Shown here piece after piece: positions 15,711-25,071 of a stretch of 64,000 nucleotides of DNA. Within the stretch, counting starts at the first letter, position 1. The number at the start of each line of letters is the position of its first letter. The position numbers and the translations under genes were made by a program. Source of the DNA: Brevibacillus migulae (lineage in GTDB: Bacteria; Bacillota; Bacilli; Brevibacillales; Brevibacillaceae); NCBI RefSeq assembly GCF_004521915.1, contig NZ_SDKD01000019.1, forward strand, positions 1 through 64,000, read 5' to 3'. The notes below the pieces were generated by a model that saw only the letters and a program-made list of their open reading frames with translations, was not told the origin of the DNA and searched no databases.

Positions 15711-16385
15711 TTAAAAATATTGATTGAAAAACATCCCCTGAGACGCAGCGTGCTGAAGAAACAGCTGGGGAAGCCCATAAGCGAGATAAGGATTGCGCTT
15801 TTCGCTGGTGCGCCCCGTCAGGCTGAGCTCAAATGGCTGCTGCTCCATCAGCTGCCGGGATTCCTTGATTTGCTTCACAAGACTTTCCCTTCCTGTGAAT
15901 GCTTGGCGCACATAGGCAAAGTCGACATCAAGCATGAAGCGAAATCGGTCAGCATCGAGCTGATAGCTCCCGTCCTCATTTTTTCGAACACCGAGATTAG
16001 CTATGGACGAGAGGGACGCTGAAAGGGAAGCGGTCGGATCCTCCTGGTCCCGCAGCTGGTCTGCACTTCCGGAAAGCTGGGAAACGAGCTGACTGGTCAA
16101 CTGGACTAGCTGTTCGATCCCTTCCTCGCTAGCTTCCCCATCTGCCAGTCCCTGAAAGGATTTCTCCAGCTCGGCTGCCGTCTTATCCAGACTGCGTATG
16201 GATTCATAACGGAAAGAGAGGGCGTTGGCGCTGGCCGTCAGCCACTCTTGCTCTTTTCGATAGAGCTGCTGCTGTGTGTATGATTGGATAGGGTTCACTG
16301 TCCCGCGAAGCTGGACCTGAGCCATATGCCAAGAATAGGGCTTGATCCGTTCACCCCGCAATACTTTCGGAACAGAGGCAACCAT
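15711..16385 (-). CDS. Hypothetical protein with FliD-like C-terminal features
   Basis: A 224-residue protein. ATG 16385 follows GGGGAGGTG; the frame is open slightly upstream. It is helical with a Ser/Gln-rich middle, and the stretch DGSYQLDADRFRFMLDVDF near residue 140 recalls the C-terminal domain of the flagellar cap protein FliD, where such a block precedes the loaded-value loop. No flagellar gene is nearby and there is no signal peptide. The similarity is weak; I do not assign a function. It lies only 18 bp after the pycA stop and may be cotranscribed with it. Confidence 0.62.
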   Translation of the reverse strand: MVASVPKVLRGERIKPYSWHMAQVQLRGTVNPIQSYTQQQLYRKEQEWLTASANALSFRYESIRSLDKTAAELEKSFQGLADGEASEEGIEQLVQLTSQLVSQLSGSADQLRDQEDPTASLSASLSSIANLGVRKNEDGSYQLDADRFRFMLDVDFAYVRQAFTGRESLVKQIKESRQLMEQQPFELSLTGRTSEKRNPYLAYGLPQLFLQHAASQGMFFNQYF

Positions 16386-16403
16386 TTGCCTGCACCTCCC
16401 CAA

Positions 16404-19400
16404 TTAGTCGATTTCCAGCAGCAAGTCACCTGCTTCAATGGCATCGCCTGCTTTTACATGCACGGCTTTAACCTTTCCGTCCAATGGCGCTTGGATCGTG
16501 GTCTCCATTTTCATCGCTTCACTGATTAATAAATGCTCGCCTTTTTTCACCTTGTCGCCAACCTCGATCAGCACCTTCAGCACTTTTCCAGGCATGGAAG
16601 CGCCGAGATGGCTCGGATTTTGCGGATTGGCTTTCGGACGGATCTGCTCGGAAATGACAGCGGATTTATCGCGAACCTTGATTTCACGCGCCTGGCCGTT
16701 CAATTCAAAGTAGATCACCCGGTTGCCATCCGGCTGCAGATTGCCCACAGCGATCAGCTTGATGATCAAGGTTTTTCCTTTTTCGATGCTGACAGCCGTC
16801 TCTTCTCCAGGACGCAAGCCATAGAAGAAGGTGGACGTATTCAGGAAGGAGAGATCGCCGTATTCCTTCAGGTTTTGATCGTACTGGAGGAATACCTGCG
16901 GGTACATGATATAGGACAATACGTCCAATTCGCTGGCTTCACGGCCAATTTTTTCTTCAAGCTCTTCCTTGACCTTGGTGAAATTCACAGGGGCAAGCAG
17001 CTCGCCTGGACGGGTGGTGAAATAGTCGCGGCCTTTCAGCACGACGGCTTGCAGCTCTTTCGGGAATCCTCCCGGCGGCTGACCGATATAGCCTTGGAAA
17101 AATTGAATCACCGAATCGGGGAAGTCGAGACGCGCCCCTTTTTCGTAGATGTTTTCCTCGGTCAATCCGTTTTGCACCATGAACAGAGCCATATCGCCGA
17201 CAACCTTGGAGGATGGTGTGACCTTGACGATGTCCCCGAACATCCGGTTGACGGTCGTATACATCGCTTTGACCTCATCCCAACGGCCTTCCAGACCGAC
17301 AGCCTTGGCCTGCTGCTCCAGGTTGGTGTATTGACCTCCTGGCATCTCATGGACGTATACTTCAGCGTTGCTTGCTTTCATGTCACTTTCGAAGCCTTGG
17401 TAAAGCGGGCGAATATCCTGCCAGTAGTCCGAGAGCTTGTTGAAATGGTCCAGGTCAAGGCCGGTGTCGCGTTCGGTTCTTTCCAGCGCGGCCACCAGCG
17501 CGTTCAGGCTGGGCTGTGAAGTAAGGCCGGATACGGAGCTGAGGCAGGTATCGACGATGTCAACGCCGGCTTCCACCGCTTTGAGCAGCATCGCACCGCC
17601 ATTGCCCGATGTATCGTGGGTATGGAGATGGATCGGGATGCCGATTTCCTGTTTTAACGCATGGATCAGCTCATAGGCGGCATAAGGTTTCAACAGGCCG
17701 GCCATGTCCTTGATCGCGAGGATCTGCGCACCTGCTTTTTCCAGCTCCTTGGCCAAGTCTACGTAATATTTCAGGGTATATTTGGTCTTGCTCGGATCGA
17801 GAATATCACCGGTATAGCAGATGGCAGCCTCGGCGATCTTTCCGGTTTGTCTGACAGCATCGATGGCGGTCTGCATGCCCGGCAGCCAGTTCAAGCTGTC
17901 AAAGATGCGGAAGACGTCGATGCCTTGCTCGGCAGCTGTCTTGACGAATGCTTGAATGACATTGTCCGGATAGTTGGTGTAGCCGACTGCATTTGCCCCG
18001 CGCAGGAGCATCTGGAAGAGGATGTTCGGGATGCGCTGGCGCAAGATTTGCAGGCGGTCCCACGGCGATTCGGACAGGAAGCGCATAGACGTGTCAAACG
18101 TGGCGCCGCCCCACATTTCCAGGGAGAACAGATCGGCTCCCAGCTTTCCGGTTGCTTCCGCGATAGCGGCCATGTCGTAAGTGCGCACGCGTGTAGCAAA
18201 CAAAGATTGATGGGCGTCACGGAAGGTCGTGTCGGTCACGAGCACTTTTTTCTGCTCTTTGATCCAGCGCACCAGTCCATCTGCACCCTCGCGATCCAGT
18301 ATCTGTTTCGTTCCGTCCGGGTAGGGCTGGGAATAAGGCGTTTTCGGAATCCGTGGCGATTCGAAAAACGGTTTTTTCTCTGTCTTGGCCAGACCCGGGT
18401 AGCCGTTGACGATGGTGTTGCCGATATAGTTGAGCAGCTTGGTTCCACGGTCTTGGCGTCCCGGGAAGTTGAACAGCTCCGGCTTGGCATCAATGAAAGA
18501 AGTGTCATAATTTCCGTTCAAAAAATCTGGATGGGTCACCACATTTTCCAGGAACGGCAGGTTGGTTTTGACCCCGCGAATCCGGAATTCCCGCAAGGTG
18601 CGGTACATTTTGCGGGATGCTTGCTCAAACGTAGGGCCATAGGTGGAGATCTTCACCAGGAGCGAATCGTAAAAAGGCGTGATGATGGCTCCAGGATAGC
18701 CGTTGCCGCTATCGAGCCGGACGCCGAAGCCACCGCCTGATCTCCAGGCAAGCAATCTGCCCGCATCGGGGAAGAAGCCGTTTTCGGGGTCCTCGGTCGT
18801 CACCCGGCATTGAATCGCATAGCCGTTGCGTTGAATATGCTTTTGCTCAGGGATGGCGATTTCCGCATCATGCAGGGCATGTCCCTCGGCGATTTTGATT
18901 TGCGTCTGCACGATATCGATTCCCGTAATCAGCTCGGTAATGGTATGCTCAACTTGAATGCGCGGGTTTACCTCAATGAAGTAAAACTTCTTGTCAGGTG
19001 TCAGCAAAAATTCGACGGTACCGGCATTCGTGTAGCCTGCCTGCTTCATCAGGCTGAGCGCTGCCCCGCAAATCTTTTCGCGCAATTCTTCATCGAGAGC
19101 CAGGCTAGGCGCCACTTCCACCACTTTTTGATGGCGGCGCTGGATGGAGCAATCGCGCTCAAACAGATGGACGATATTTCCATGCTGGTCCCCTATGATT
19201 TGGACTTCGATATGCTTCGGCTGCTCGAGATATTTCTCCAGATAGACATGGGCATTGCCAAAGGCGGAGCGTGCTTCCGACCGTGCGCGATCGAGCGCTT
19301 CCGGCAGTTCATCCTGCGAACGGACAATCCGCATGCCGCGGCCGCCGCCACCCGAGACGCCTTTGATAATGATCGGGTAACCATGCTCACGAGCGAACAG

Positions 19401-19850
19401 CATGGCTTCCTGCAAGGTTTCGATCGGCTCAGCGGTGCCCGGAATCACAGGGATGCCTGCTTCGATCGCGATTTTCCGCGCTTCCACCTTGTCACCAAAC
19501 TTGTCGATCAAGTCAGAGGATGGTCCGATAAAGGTGATGCCGACTTCGGCGCAACGGCGGGCAAATTCTGCATTTTCTGAAAGAAAACCATAGCCGGGAT
19601 GAATGGCGTCGACATCATTGCGCTTGGCGATTTCAATGATGCTCTCAATATCGAGATAAGCCTCGATCGGCCCTTTGCCGGCACCGACCAGATACGATTC
19701 ATCTGCTTTGAAACGATGCTGCGCGACATTATCCTGCTCGGAATAAATCGCGATCGTACGAATACCCAGCTCAGTCGCGGCACGAAAAATGCGGATGGCG
19801 ATCTCTCCGCGGTTGGCGACGAGCAGACGATTGATCTTTCTCTTATGCAT
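16404..19850 (-). CDS. pycA: Pyruvate carboxylase
   Basis: A 1148-residue biotin enzyme that carboxylates pyruvate to oxaloacetate (anaplerosis). Domain order: biotin carboxylase (ATP grasp with the GGGGRGM loop near 165), carboxyltransferase (from about 530, with TFRDAHQS), central allosteric part, and C-terminal biotinyl domain with the biotin Lys in SEAMKMET. ATG 19850 after AAGGGGGAG gives the usual N-terminus (KINRLLVANRGEIA); the frame is open 21 codons further up without a ribosome site. Full length. Confidence 0.97.
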   Translation of the reverse strand: MHKRKINRLLVANRGEIAIRIFRAATELGIRTIAIYSEQDNVAQHRFKADESYLVGAGKGPIEAYLDIESIIEIAKRNDVDAIHPGYGFLSENAEFARRCAEVGITFIGPSSDLIDKFGDKVEARKIAIEAGIPVIPGTAEPIETLQEAMLFAREHGYPIIIKGVSGGGGRGMRIVRSQDELPEALDRARSEARSAFGNAHVYLEKYLEQPKHIEVQIIGDQHGNIVHLFERDCSIQRRHQKVVEVAPSLALDEELREKICGAALSLMKQAGYTNAGTVEFLLTPDKKFYFIEVNPRIQVEHTITELITGIDIVQTQIKIAEGHALHDAEIAIPEQKHIQRNGYAIQCRVTTEDPENGFFPDAGRLLAWRSGGGFGVRLDSGNGYPGAIITPFYDSLLVKISTYGPTFEQASRKMYRTLREFRIRGVKTNLPFLENVVTHPDFLNGNYDTSFIDAKPELFNFPGRQDRGTKLLNYIGNTIVNGYPGLAKTEKKPFFESPRIPKTPYSQPYPDGTKQILDREGADGLVRWIKEQKKVLVTDTTFRDAHQSLFATRVRTYDMAAIAEATGKLGADLFSLEMWGGATFDTSMRFLSESPWDRLQILRQRIPNILFQMLLRGANAVGYTNYPDNVIQAFVKTAAEQGIDVFRIFDSLNWLPGMQTAIDAVRQTGKIAEAAICYTGDILDPSKTKYTLKYYVDLAKELEKAGAQILAIKDMAGLLKPYAAYELIHALKQEIGIPIHLHTHDTSGNGGAMLLKAVEAGVDIVDTCLSSVSGLTSQPSLNALVAALERTERDTGLDLDHFNKLSDYWQDIRPLYQGFESDMKASNAEVYVHEMPGGQYTNLEQQAKAVGLEGRWDEVKAMYTTVNRMFGDIVKVTPSSKVVGDMALFMVQNGLTEENIYEKGARLDFPDSVIQFFQGYIGQPPGGFPKELQAVVLKGRDYFTTRPGELLAPVNFTKVKEELEEKIGREASELDVLSYIMYPQVFLQYDQNLKEYGDLSFLNTSTFFYGLRPGEETAVSIEKGKTLIIKLIAVGNLQPDGNRVIYFELNGQAREIKVRDKSAVISEQIRPKANPQNPSHLGASMPGKVLKVLIEVGDKVKKGEHLLISEAMKMETTIQAPLDGKVKAVHVKAGDAIEAGDLLLEID

Positions 19851-20009
19851 GGCTTCTCCCCCTTGGCGTTTGCTCCATTTGAATGTGAATGTATTTCTAC
19901 TGTTAATATACAAAATTTACCCAGTAGATACACGAAAAAAATGTTTTTCCGATACATTTTGTTGGATATTCCGATGTTTTTTCTTGGTTATAGAGAAAGG
20001 GTGGGAAAA

Positions 20010-20450
20010 ATGGGGACAAAACTGCCCGTGTTTGTGTATGGAAGCTTGCTTGCCGGGTTTGCGAACCATCGTCATTTTGTAGAGCCGTACCCCCATCATC
20101 GGGTGCGGGCAAAGACCAGGGGAAAGCTGTATCATTTGAGCGATCGCGGCTATCCAGCGCTTGTTTCCGCGGATGAACCGCATGCATGGGTGTACGGTGA
20201 ATTGCTCTATTTTGCCCCGGTTTTCTATGAAAAAGCGCTGAAGGGTCTGGACGAGCTGGAAGATTATCATGGCCCTGCGGATGAGCGTAACGAATATGAA
20301 AGACAAAAGGCGACCGTCACTTTCCTTGAGACGGAGAAACAAACCGAAGCTTTTCTCTATATCGCGGCTCCTCAGCTGGAAAAAGCCATCACCCGGACCG
20401 GGATTCGCGTTACCGATGGAGATTGGCGTACGTTCATGCAACGCAAGTGA
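20010..20450 (+). CDS. Gamma-glutamylcyclotransferase-family protein
   Basis: A 146-residue AIG2/GGCT-like protein. The signature VYGSLLAG near residue 10 forms the substrate loop, and the acidic catalytic-type residue lies in LDELEDYHGP near 90. Such enzymes open gamma-glutamyl amines or form 5-oxoproline; the substrate here is unknown. ATG 20010 follows AAAGGGTGGG. It is divergent from pycA, sharing a 159-bp intergenic region. Confidence 0.8.
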   Translation: MGTKLPVFVYGSLLAGFANHRHFVEPYPHHRVRAKTRGKLYHLSDRGYPALVSADEPHAWVYGELLYFAPVFYEKALKGLDELEDYHGPADERNEYERQKATVTFLETEKQTEAFLYIAAPQLEKAITRTGIRVTDGDWRTFMQRK

Positions 20451-20558
20451 TGATCAGGAATACGACCTCCTGCTTTTGACCACAATGGTAGAGAGAGTCT
20501 TCCTGCTAGAATGCGGCGAAGGCAACTGGACTGTGTGAGGAAGCAAGGAGGGACTTGC

Positions 20559-21092
20559 GTGGAGTTGTTTTCTGCAGCGCCAGCTGACATCTGGCGGTTA
20601 TTAATCCCCTCATCCCATTGGCTGTATCGTGATGAAGTGCCGGAAGATGAGTTGATTTTTCATTATCGTGATCAGATCTATTTTGTGAACAACGACGGTT
20701 CCGTGATCTCGCTGCCCAAGCCTGCCGCTTTTGAGCTGATGGATTTGGGGGAGTTGCTCGATCATTTGGCGACCTCTGACTGCAGCTACGATTATGACGA
20801 CAGCGGTGAATTTGACTATGCTTCTGTCCTGCTGCGCATGGGATACTTGGTCCCTACGGGGAGCCGCCGCGAGCGGGCGGATCATCTGGTGGAAATCGTC
20901 AACACACTCGCCCCGGAGAAAATGGTGACCCGCTATGAGCTGCCCGGCGTATGCTTTACCTTTGCCTTGTATCACGGACTGCTGCGCTGCCACGAGCTGA
21001 ACCGGAAATGCGACTGGGAATTCGAGCATGAGATCAAGAGCATCAAGCGGGCAGGACAGTATGAGGCCAAGCATTTTCATTTGCATTCATAA
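20559..21092 (+). CDS. Conserved hypothetical protein
   Basis: A 177-residue soluble, acidic protein. GTG 20559 is chosen because AAGGAGGG lies 6 nt upstream; an upstream in-frame ATG at 20511 has no site. It contains a short acidic stretch (YDYDDSGEFDYA near 80) and a C-terminal helical part rich in Cys and His (CHELNRKCDWEFEH). No domain is recognised. Confidence 0.75.
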   Translation: MELFSAAPADIWRLLIPSSHWLYRDEVPEDELIFHYRDQIYFVNNDGSVISLPKPAAFELMDLGELLDHLATSDCSYDYDDSGEFDYASVLLRMGYLVPTGSRRERADHLVEIVNTLAPEKMVTRYELPGVCFTFALYHGLLRCHELNRKCDWEFEHEIKSIKRAGQYEAKHFHLHS

Positions 21093-21113
21093 AACTTTTA
21101 CACCGTGAGAATG

Positions 21114-21142
21114 ATGAAAATCTCAAAAAAATAAGGTATGAT
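21114..21142 (+). promoter_or_regulatory. Promoter of tpx
   Basis: ATGAAA (21114-21119), 17 nt, TATGAT (21137-21142), followed by a leader of about 40 nt. Moderate match to sigma-A. Confidence 0.5.
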
Positions 21143-21189
21143 GAGACTTGTATTACATAACGTTTACCATTTGATGGGAGGAATTAACC

Positions 21190-21708
21190 ATGACAACAGC
21201 TGTAGAGCGTCAAGGCGCATTTCAATTTAAAGGAGACGTTACTCTGCTTGGCCCAGAACTGAAAGCAGGCGACAAAGCTCCAAACTTCACCGTATTGGCT
21301 AACGATCTGACTCCAGTAACATTGGATGATTCGAAAGGAACCGTTCGCATTATCTCCGTTGTTCCATCTCTTGACACCGGTGTGTGCGATGCGCAAACTC
21401 GCCGTTTTAACGAAGAAGCAGCAAAACTCGATGGCGTAACCATCCTGACTGTATCCGTAGACTTGCCTTTCGCGCAAAAACGTTGGTGCGGAGCGGCTGG
21501 CATCGATAAAGTGCAAACCGTTTCCGACTACCGCGACCTTTCCTTCGGTCAAGCGTATGGCGTAGCGATCAAAGAATGGCGCTTGCTGAGCCGTGCTGTA
21601 TTCGTTGTGGATGCGAACGACACAGTGGTGTACGCTGAGTACGTACCAGCTGCTGGCGAACATCCTAACTATGAAGCAGCAATCGAAGCGGCAAAAGCTG
21701 CAAAATAA
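21190..21708 (+). CDS. tpx: Thiol peroxidase
   Basis: A 172-residue atypical 2-Cys peroxiredoxin of the Tpx family that reduces peroxides with thioredoxin. The peroxidatic Cys lies in PSLDTGVCDAQT (near 61) and the resolving Cys in KRWCGA (near 96). ATG after GGAGGAATTAACC. Codon use is biased as for a highly expressed gene. Own promoter and terminator. Confidence 0.97.
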   Translation: MTTAVERQGAFQFKGDVTLLGPELKAGDKAPNFTVLANDLTPVTLDDSKGTVRIISVVPSLDTGVCDAQTRRFNEEAAKLDGVTILTVSVDLPFAQKRWCGAAGIDKVQTVSDYRDLSFGQAYGVAIKEWRLLSRAVFVVDANDTVVYAEYVPAAGEHPNYEAAIEAAKAAK

Positions 21709-21732
21709 GCTGCCTGATCTGTTTTAAAACGC

Positions 21733-21766
21733 AACCTCTTCGCTTTTTTCCCGCGGAGAGGTTTTT
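21733..21766 (+). terminator. Terminator after tpx
   Basis: AACCTCT pairs with AGAGGTT, extended by CGC/GCG inside, then T5. Confidence 0.85.
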
Positions 21767-21842
21767 CTTTTGGGCAAAAAACGATATGATCGTGGATACC
21801 AACATCGTATCGCGAAAAAAATGAAAGAGAGGAGTCGGACGG

Positions 21843-22820
21843 ATGATTCCTGCAAAACTACAAAAGGGTGACGAAATCCGGATAGTTGCCCCAAGCCGCA
21901 GCTTGGATATCATCGGCGCAAAAGAACGGGAACGGGCCACCCGGCGGCTGGAAGCACTTGGTTTTCACGTAAGCTTTGGGCGCCATGTGCAGGAGCGGGA
22001 CCTGTTTGATTCCAGTTCGATTGAACACCGGGTAGCCGATTTGCACGACGCGTTTTCCGATCCCAAGGTGAAGGCGATCCTGACCGTCATCGGCGGTTTT
22101 AACAGCAACCAATTGCTGCGGTATCTGGATTATGAGCTCATCCGGCAGAATCCCAAAATTCTCTGTGGTTACTCCGACATTACAGCCTTGGCCAATGCCA
22201 TTTATGCAAAAACCGGGATGATTACCTACTCGGGACCCCATTTTTCCACCTTTGGCATGGAAAAGGGATTCGATTATATCCTCGACTACTTCCAGCGCTG
22301 CTTGATGTCCGAAGAACCTATTGAACTGGCCACTTCTTCCGCATGGAGTGATGATGCGTGGTATTTTGATCAGGAAAATCGTACATTTATTCCAAATGAG
22401 GGCTATCTCGCCATTCAAGAGGGAGAGGGAGAAGGAACCATCATCGGCGGCAATCTTTGTACGCTCAACCTGCTGCAAGGGACTGAATACATGCCTTCTC
22501 TGGCAGGAGCCATTCTCTTTCTGGAGGATGATTATGTGGTGGACGCGCCGACGTTTGACCGGGACCTCCAGTCACTGCTCCATCAGCCGGGTTTTTCCGA
22601 GGTGAAAGGGATCGTCATCGGCCGTTTTCAACAGGAAAGCAACATGACCCAGGAAAAGCTGCTGCAGATCATCGCGACCAAGCAAGAGCTGCGCGGCATC
22701 CCGGTCTTGGCACAGGCCGATTTTGGGCATACCACCCCGATGTTTACGTTTCCGATCGGGGGAAGCGCCTCGCTTTCCGTTAAAAAATCGGGGAGCAGCC
22801 TGATGATTCACAAGCATTAA
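21843..22820 (+). CDS. S66-family LD-carboxypeptidase / MccF-like peptidase
   Basis: A 325-residue serine peptidase of family S66. The nucleophile Ser (about 111) sits in GYSDITAL; the acidic residue is in LFLEDD (near 225) and the His in FGHTTPMFTFPIG (near 300). Members cleave murein tetrapeptides (LdcA) or inactivate microcin C-type compounds (MccF); the sequence alone does not decide. No signal peptide, so it acts in the cytosol. ATG after GAGAGGAG. A 20-bp gap to the next gene suggests an operon. Confidence 0.86.
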   Translation: MIPAKLQKGDEIRIVAPSRSLDIIGAKERERATRRLEALGFHVSFGRHVQERDLFDSSSIEHRVADLHDAFSDPKVKAILTVIGGFNSNQLLRYLDYELIRQNPKILCGYSDITALANAIYAKTGMITYSGPHFSTFGMEKGFDYILDYFQRCLMSEEPIELATSSAWSDDAWYFDQENRTFIPNEGYLAIQEGEGEGTIIGGNLCTLNLLQGTEYMPSLAGAILFLEDDYVVDAPTFDRDLQSLLHQPGFSEVKGIVIGRFQQESNMTQEKLLQIIATKQELRGIPVLAQADFGHTTPMFTFPIGGSASLSVKKSGSSLMIHKH

Positions 22821-22840
22821 CGCGCAAAAAGGAGACAGAC

Positions 22841-23734
22841 ATGCTGGAAGAATTGTTGCGATTTGTAGCGGATGAGCAGGAGGCCGGGCAGACGATTCGC
22901 GACGTGCTGCAAAGCGGGTACGGCGTGTCACGGCGCTTGTTGACCAAGGCGAAGCACAGCGGAGAAATTTTGCTTAATGGACAGCCCGTCTATGTGACCG
23001 TAAGGCTGGCAGTGGGCGATCAGGTGATTGTCCGGCTGCCGATGGATGTGGTGGATCACATCGAGCCGGAGGAAATGCCGCTTGTCATCCGCTATGAAGA
23101 CGAGGATTTGCTGATCATCGCAAAACCGCATGGATTGGTCGTCCATCCTACAAGGACTCATCCATGCGGCACGTTGGCCAACGGTGTGATCGCGTACTAT
23201 TTGGCCAAAGGAGAAACGCACAGCTTTCGACCCGTGAACCGGCTGGACAAGGATACGTCAGGCTTGATGATCGTGGCGAAAAATCAGTGGGCGCATGAAC
23301 AGTGTGCACGCATGCAGAAGGATCGGACATTAAAGCGTACCTACCAAGCGATCGTCCATGGCAACCTCCGGGAGAAACAGGGCGTGATTGATGCTCCCAT
23401 CGGTCTTCGCGACGGATCGATTATCGAACGGATGGTGCGCCACGATGGACAGCCGGCCCGGACCTTTTTTCGCGTTCTCGCAGAAGGGGACGACTGGTCG
23501 TGGCTGGAGCTGCAGCTCGAAACGGGGAGGACCCATCAGATACGCGTGCATTTGGCTTCGCTGGGGCATCCGCTGCTGGGTGACGATCTGTACGGAGGGA
23601 GTCGGGAAAGGATCGGCCGGCAAGCTTTGCATGCCGTGCAGTTGTCCTTGCACCATCCGCGTACGGGCAAGCCGCTTACCTTTACAGAACCGCTTCCGCC
23701 CGACATGGCCAAGCTGGCAGGGCAGTGCTCCTGA
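22841..23734 (+). CDS. RluA/RluD-family pseudouridine synthase
   Basis: A 297-residue RNA pseudouridine synthase. An N-terminal S4-like RNA-binding part (VSRRLLTKAKHSGEILLNGQ, residues 25-45) is followed by the catalytic domain with the Asp in NRLDKDTSG (near 140) and the LETGRTHQIRVH motif (near 230). The usual target is a uridine of 23S rRNA, but the position cannot be told. ATG after AAGGAGACAGAC. Confidence 0.9.
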   Translation: MLEELLRFVADEQEAGQTIRDVLQSGYGVSRRLLTKAKHSGEILLNGQPVYVTVRLAVGDQVIVRLPMDVVDHIEPEEMPLVIRYEDEDLLIIAKPHGLVVHPTRTHPCGTLANGVIAYYLAKGETHSFRPVNRLDKDTSGLMIVAKNQWAHEQCARMQKDRTLKRTYQAIVHGNLREKQGVIDAPIGLRDGSIIERMVRHDGQPARTFFRVLAEGDDWSWLELQLETGRTHQIRVHLASLGHPLLGDDLYGGSRERIGRQALHAVQLSLHHPRTGKPLTFTEPLPPDMAKLAGQCS

Positions 23735-23760
23735 TGAAATATTTTGTTTTCTCTGGCGCT

Positions 23761-23980
23761 TTGCAAGCGTTTTCGATATGATAATAAGAGCATACTTGAA
23801 ACATCATAGGTAAGTTGGTGAAAAGCCAGCTGGCTGTCTATGGGGGAGAACCCACAAGGTTTTTCGTCACTAGGAGTAGACAAGACCCAGTCATCGTTTT
23901 TCGCTCTTCTTGAACATTGCCGCAAGCGTGGTTTGTTTGCAGGGATACAGGAGGGGCGGACGAGACTGGGTTTTTCTTGT
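23761..23980 (+). ncRNA. Structured leader or RNA before the homogentisate operon
   Basis: This gene-free stretch follows a possible promoter (TTGCAA 23761-23766; TATGAT/TAATAA near 23777-23787). It contains a 12-bp palindrome (AGCCAGCTGGCT, 23824-23835), a hairpin TGGG/CCCA (23841-23854), and a long-range stem ACCCAGTC 23885-23892 with GACTGGGT 23964-23971 followed by T5. The layout suggests a riboswitch/attenuator or a small RNA; I could not match a known class. Confidence 0.4.
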
Positions 23981-23982
23981 TG

Positions 23983-24062
23983 GTTGATATGAATTTATCA
24001 AATTCTCATCGACATAAGAGCAACCACGCTCCGCCAAAGACTTGGCTTAGCTAAGTTTTTTC
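23983..24062 (+). repeat. Dispersed hairpin-terminator element, copy 1
   Basis: An imperfect palindrome (GTTGAT...ATCGAC, 23983-24013) is followed by a conserved AAGAGCAAC/CTCCGCCAAAGACTTGGC block and a terminator-like hairpin CTTGGC/GCTAAG plus T6. Copies lie at 41815-41894 (same strand) and 29716-29786 (opposite strand). Here it ends 28 bp before the FAH gene. Confidence 0.7.
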
Positions 24063-24089
24063 TAAATTCTGAGGAAGGGGGGTGAGCGA

Positions 24090-25043
24090 GTGAAGCTTGT
24101 TTCGTATACGCGTAAAGCGGCACCTGAGCAAAGCTGGCGCGCCGGCATATGGTTGGAGCAAGGGATAATCGATGTGCAGGAAGCGCTCGCGGATGCGCCT
24201 GCCACGATGATGGGGCTGCTGGCCGACTGGAAGCATTGGTATGAGCGGCTTCAGGCTCTGCAACAGCCAGATGGGATGCAGACAACAGCTTGGAAGCAGT
24301 TCAAGCCGCTAGAGGACGTGGTTTTGGGATCTCCGCTTCCGCGCCCAAACAGCTTTCGCGACTTTTACGCGTTTGAGGCGCATGTCAAAACAGCGCGGGA
24401 AAAAAGAGGGCTGTCCATGGTACCGGAATGGTATCATTTTCCGGTTTTTTACTTTTCTAATGCCAATGCCTTCCTGGGCCCCGACGAGCCTGTGCGTCGG
24501 CCAAAAGCGACAAGCTGGCTGGACTATGAATTAGAGGTGGCCTGTGTCATTGGCAAGGGGGGCGTCGATATCCCGGTGCAGGCGGCTGATCAGCATATCG
24601 CAGGCTTTTGCATCTTGAATGATTGGAGCGCTCGCGATGTTCAACGGGAGGAAGTGAAGGTCGGACTCGGGCCGGCAAAAGGAAAAGATTTTGCCACCTC
24701 TATGGGGCCGTGGCTGGTCACGCCGGATGAATTGGCCGATCGGCTGCTGCCTTCGGAAAAGGGCGCCCGATATGACTTGAGCATGGTGGCCCGCGTAAAC
24801 GGCGTGGAATACTCCCGTGGCAATTTGGGTGACCTCTATTACACGTTTGCGGAAATGATTGCCCGCGCCTCTGCCGATTGCCCCCTTTATCCAGGGGATG
24901 TGATCGGCTCGGGAACCGTGGGAACCGGCTGTATCCTGGAGCTTGGGTCCGAGCAATACCCGTGGCTGCAGCCTGGTGATGTCGTTGAGCTGCAGGTCGA
25001 TGGATTAGGTGTTTTACGCAGCCGCATTGTTGAAGCTGGATAA
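24090..25043 (+). CDS. Fumarylacetoacetate hydrolase family protein
   Basis: A 317-residue FAH-fold protein. Metal ligands are seen as YELEVACVIGKGG (Glu pair near 150) and the downstream NDWSARDVQ (near 180); the C-terminal GSGTVGTGC motif is typical. As first gene before hmgA it most likely splits fumarylacetoacetate into fumarate and acetoacetate in tyrosine breakdown. Start GTG 24090 follows AAGGGGGGTGA. The N-terminal 80 residues form the usual FAH lid domain. Confidence 0.87.
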   Translation: MKLVSYTRKAAPEQSWRAGIWLEQGIIDVQEALADAPATMMGLLADWKHWYERLQALQQPDGMQTTAWKQFKPLEDVVLGSPLPRPNSFRDFYAFEAHVKTAREKRGLSMVPEWYHFPVFYFSNANAFLGPDEPVRRPKATSWLDYELEVACVIGKGGVDIPVQAADQHIAGFCILNDWSARDVQREEVKVGLGPAKGKDFATSMGPWLVTPDELADRLLPSEKGARYDLSMVARVNGVEYSRGNLGDLYYTFAEMIARASADCPLYPGDVIGSGTVGTGCILELGSEQYPWLQPGDVVELQVDGLGVLRSRIVEAG

Positions 25044-25071
25044 AAACTGCGAAAAAGCGAGGGGAGTACGT

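Noticed and set aside
17661..18740. 359-residue plus-strand frame opposite pycA
   Set aside because: Antisense shadow of the carboxyltransferase domain; no independent evidence.
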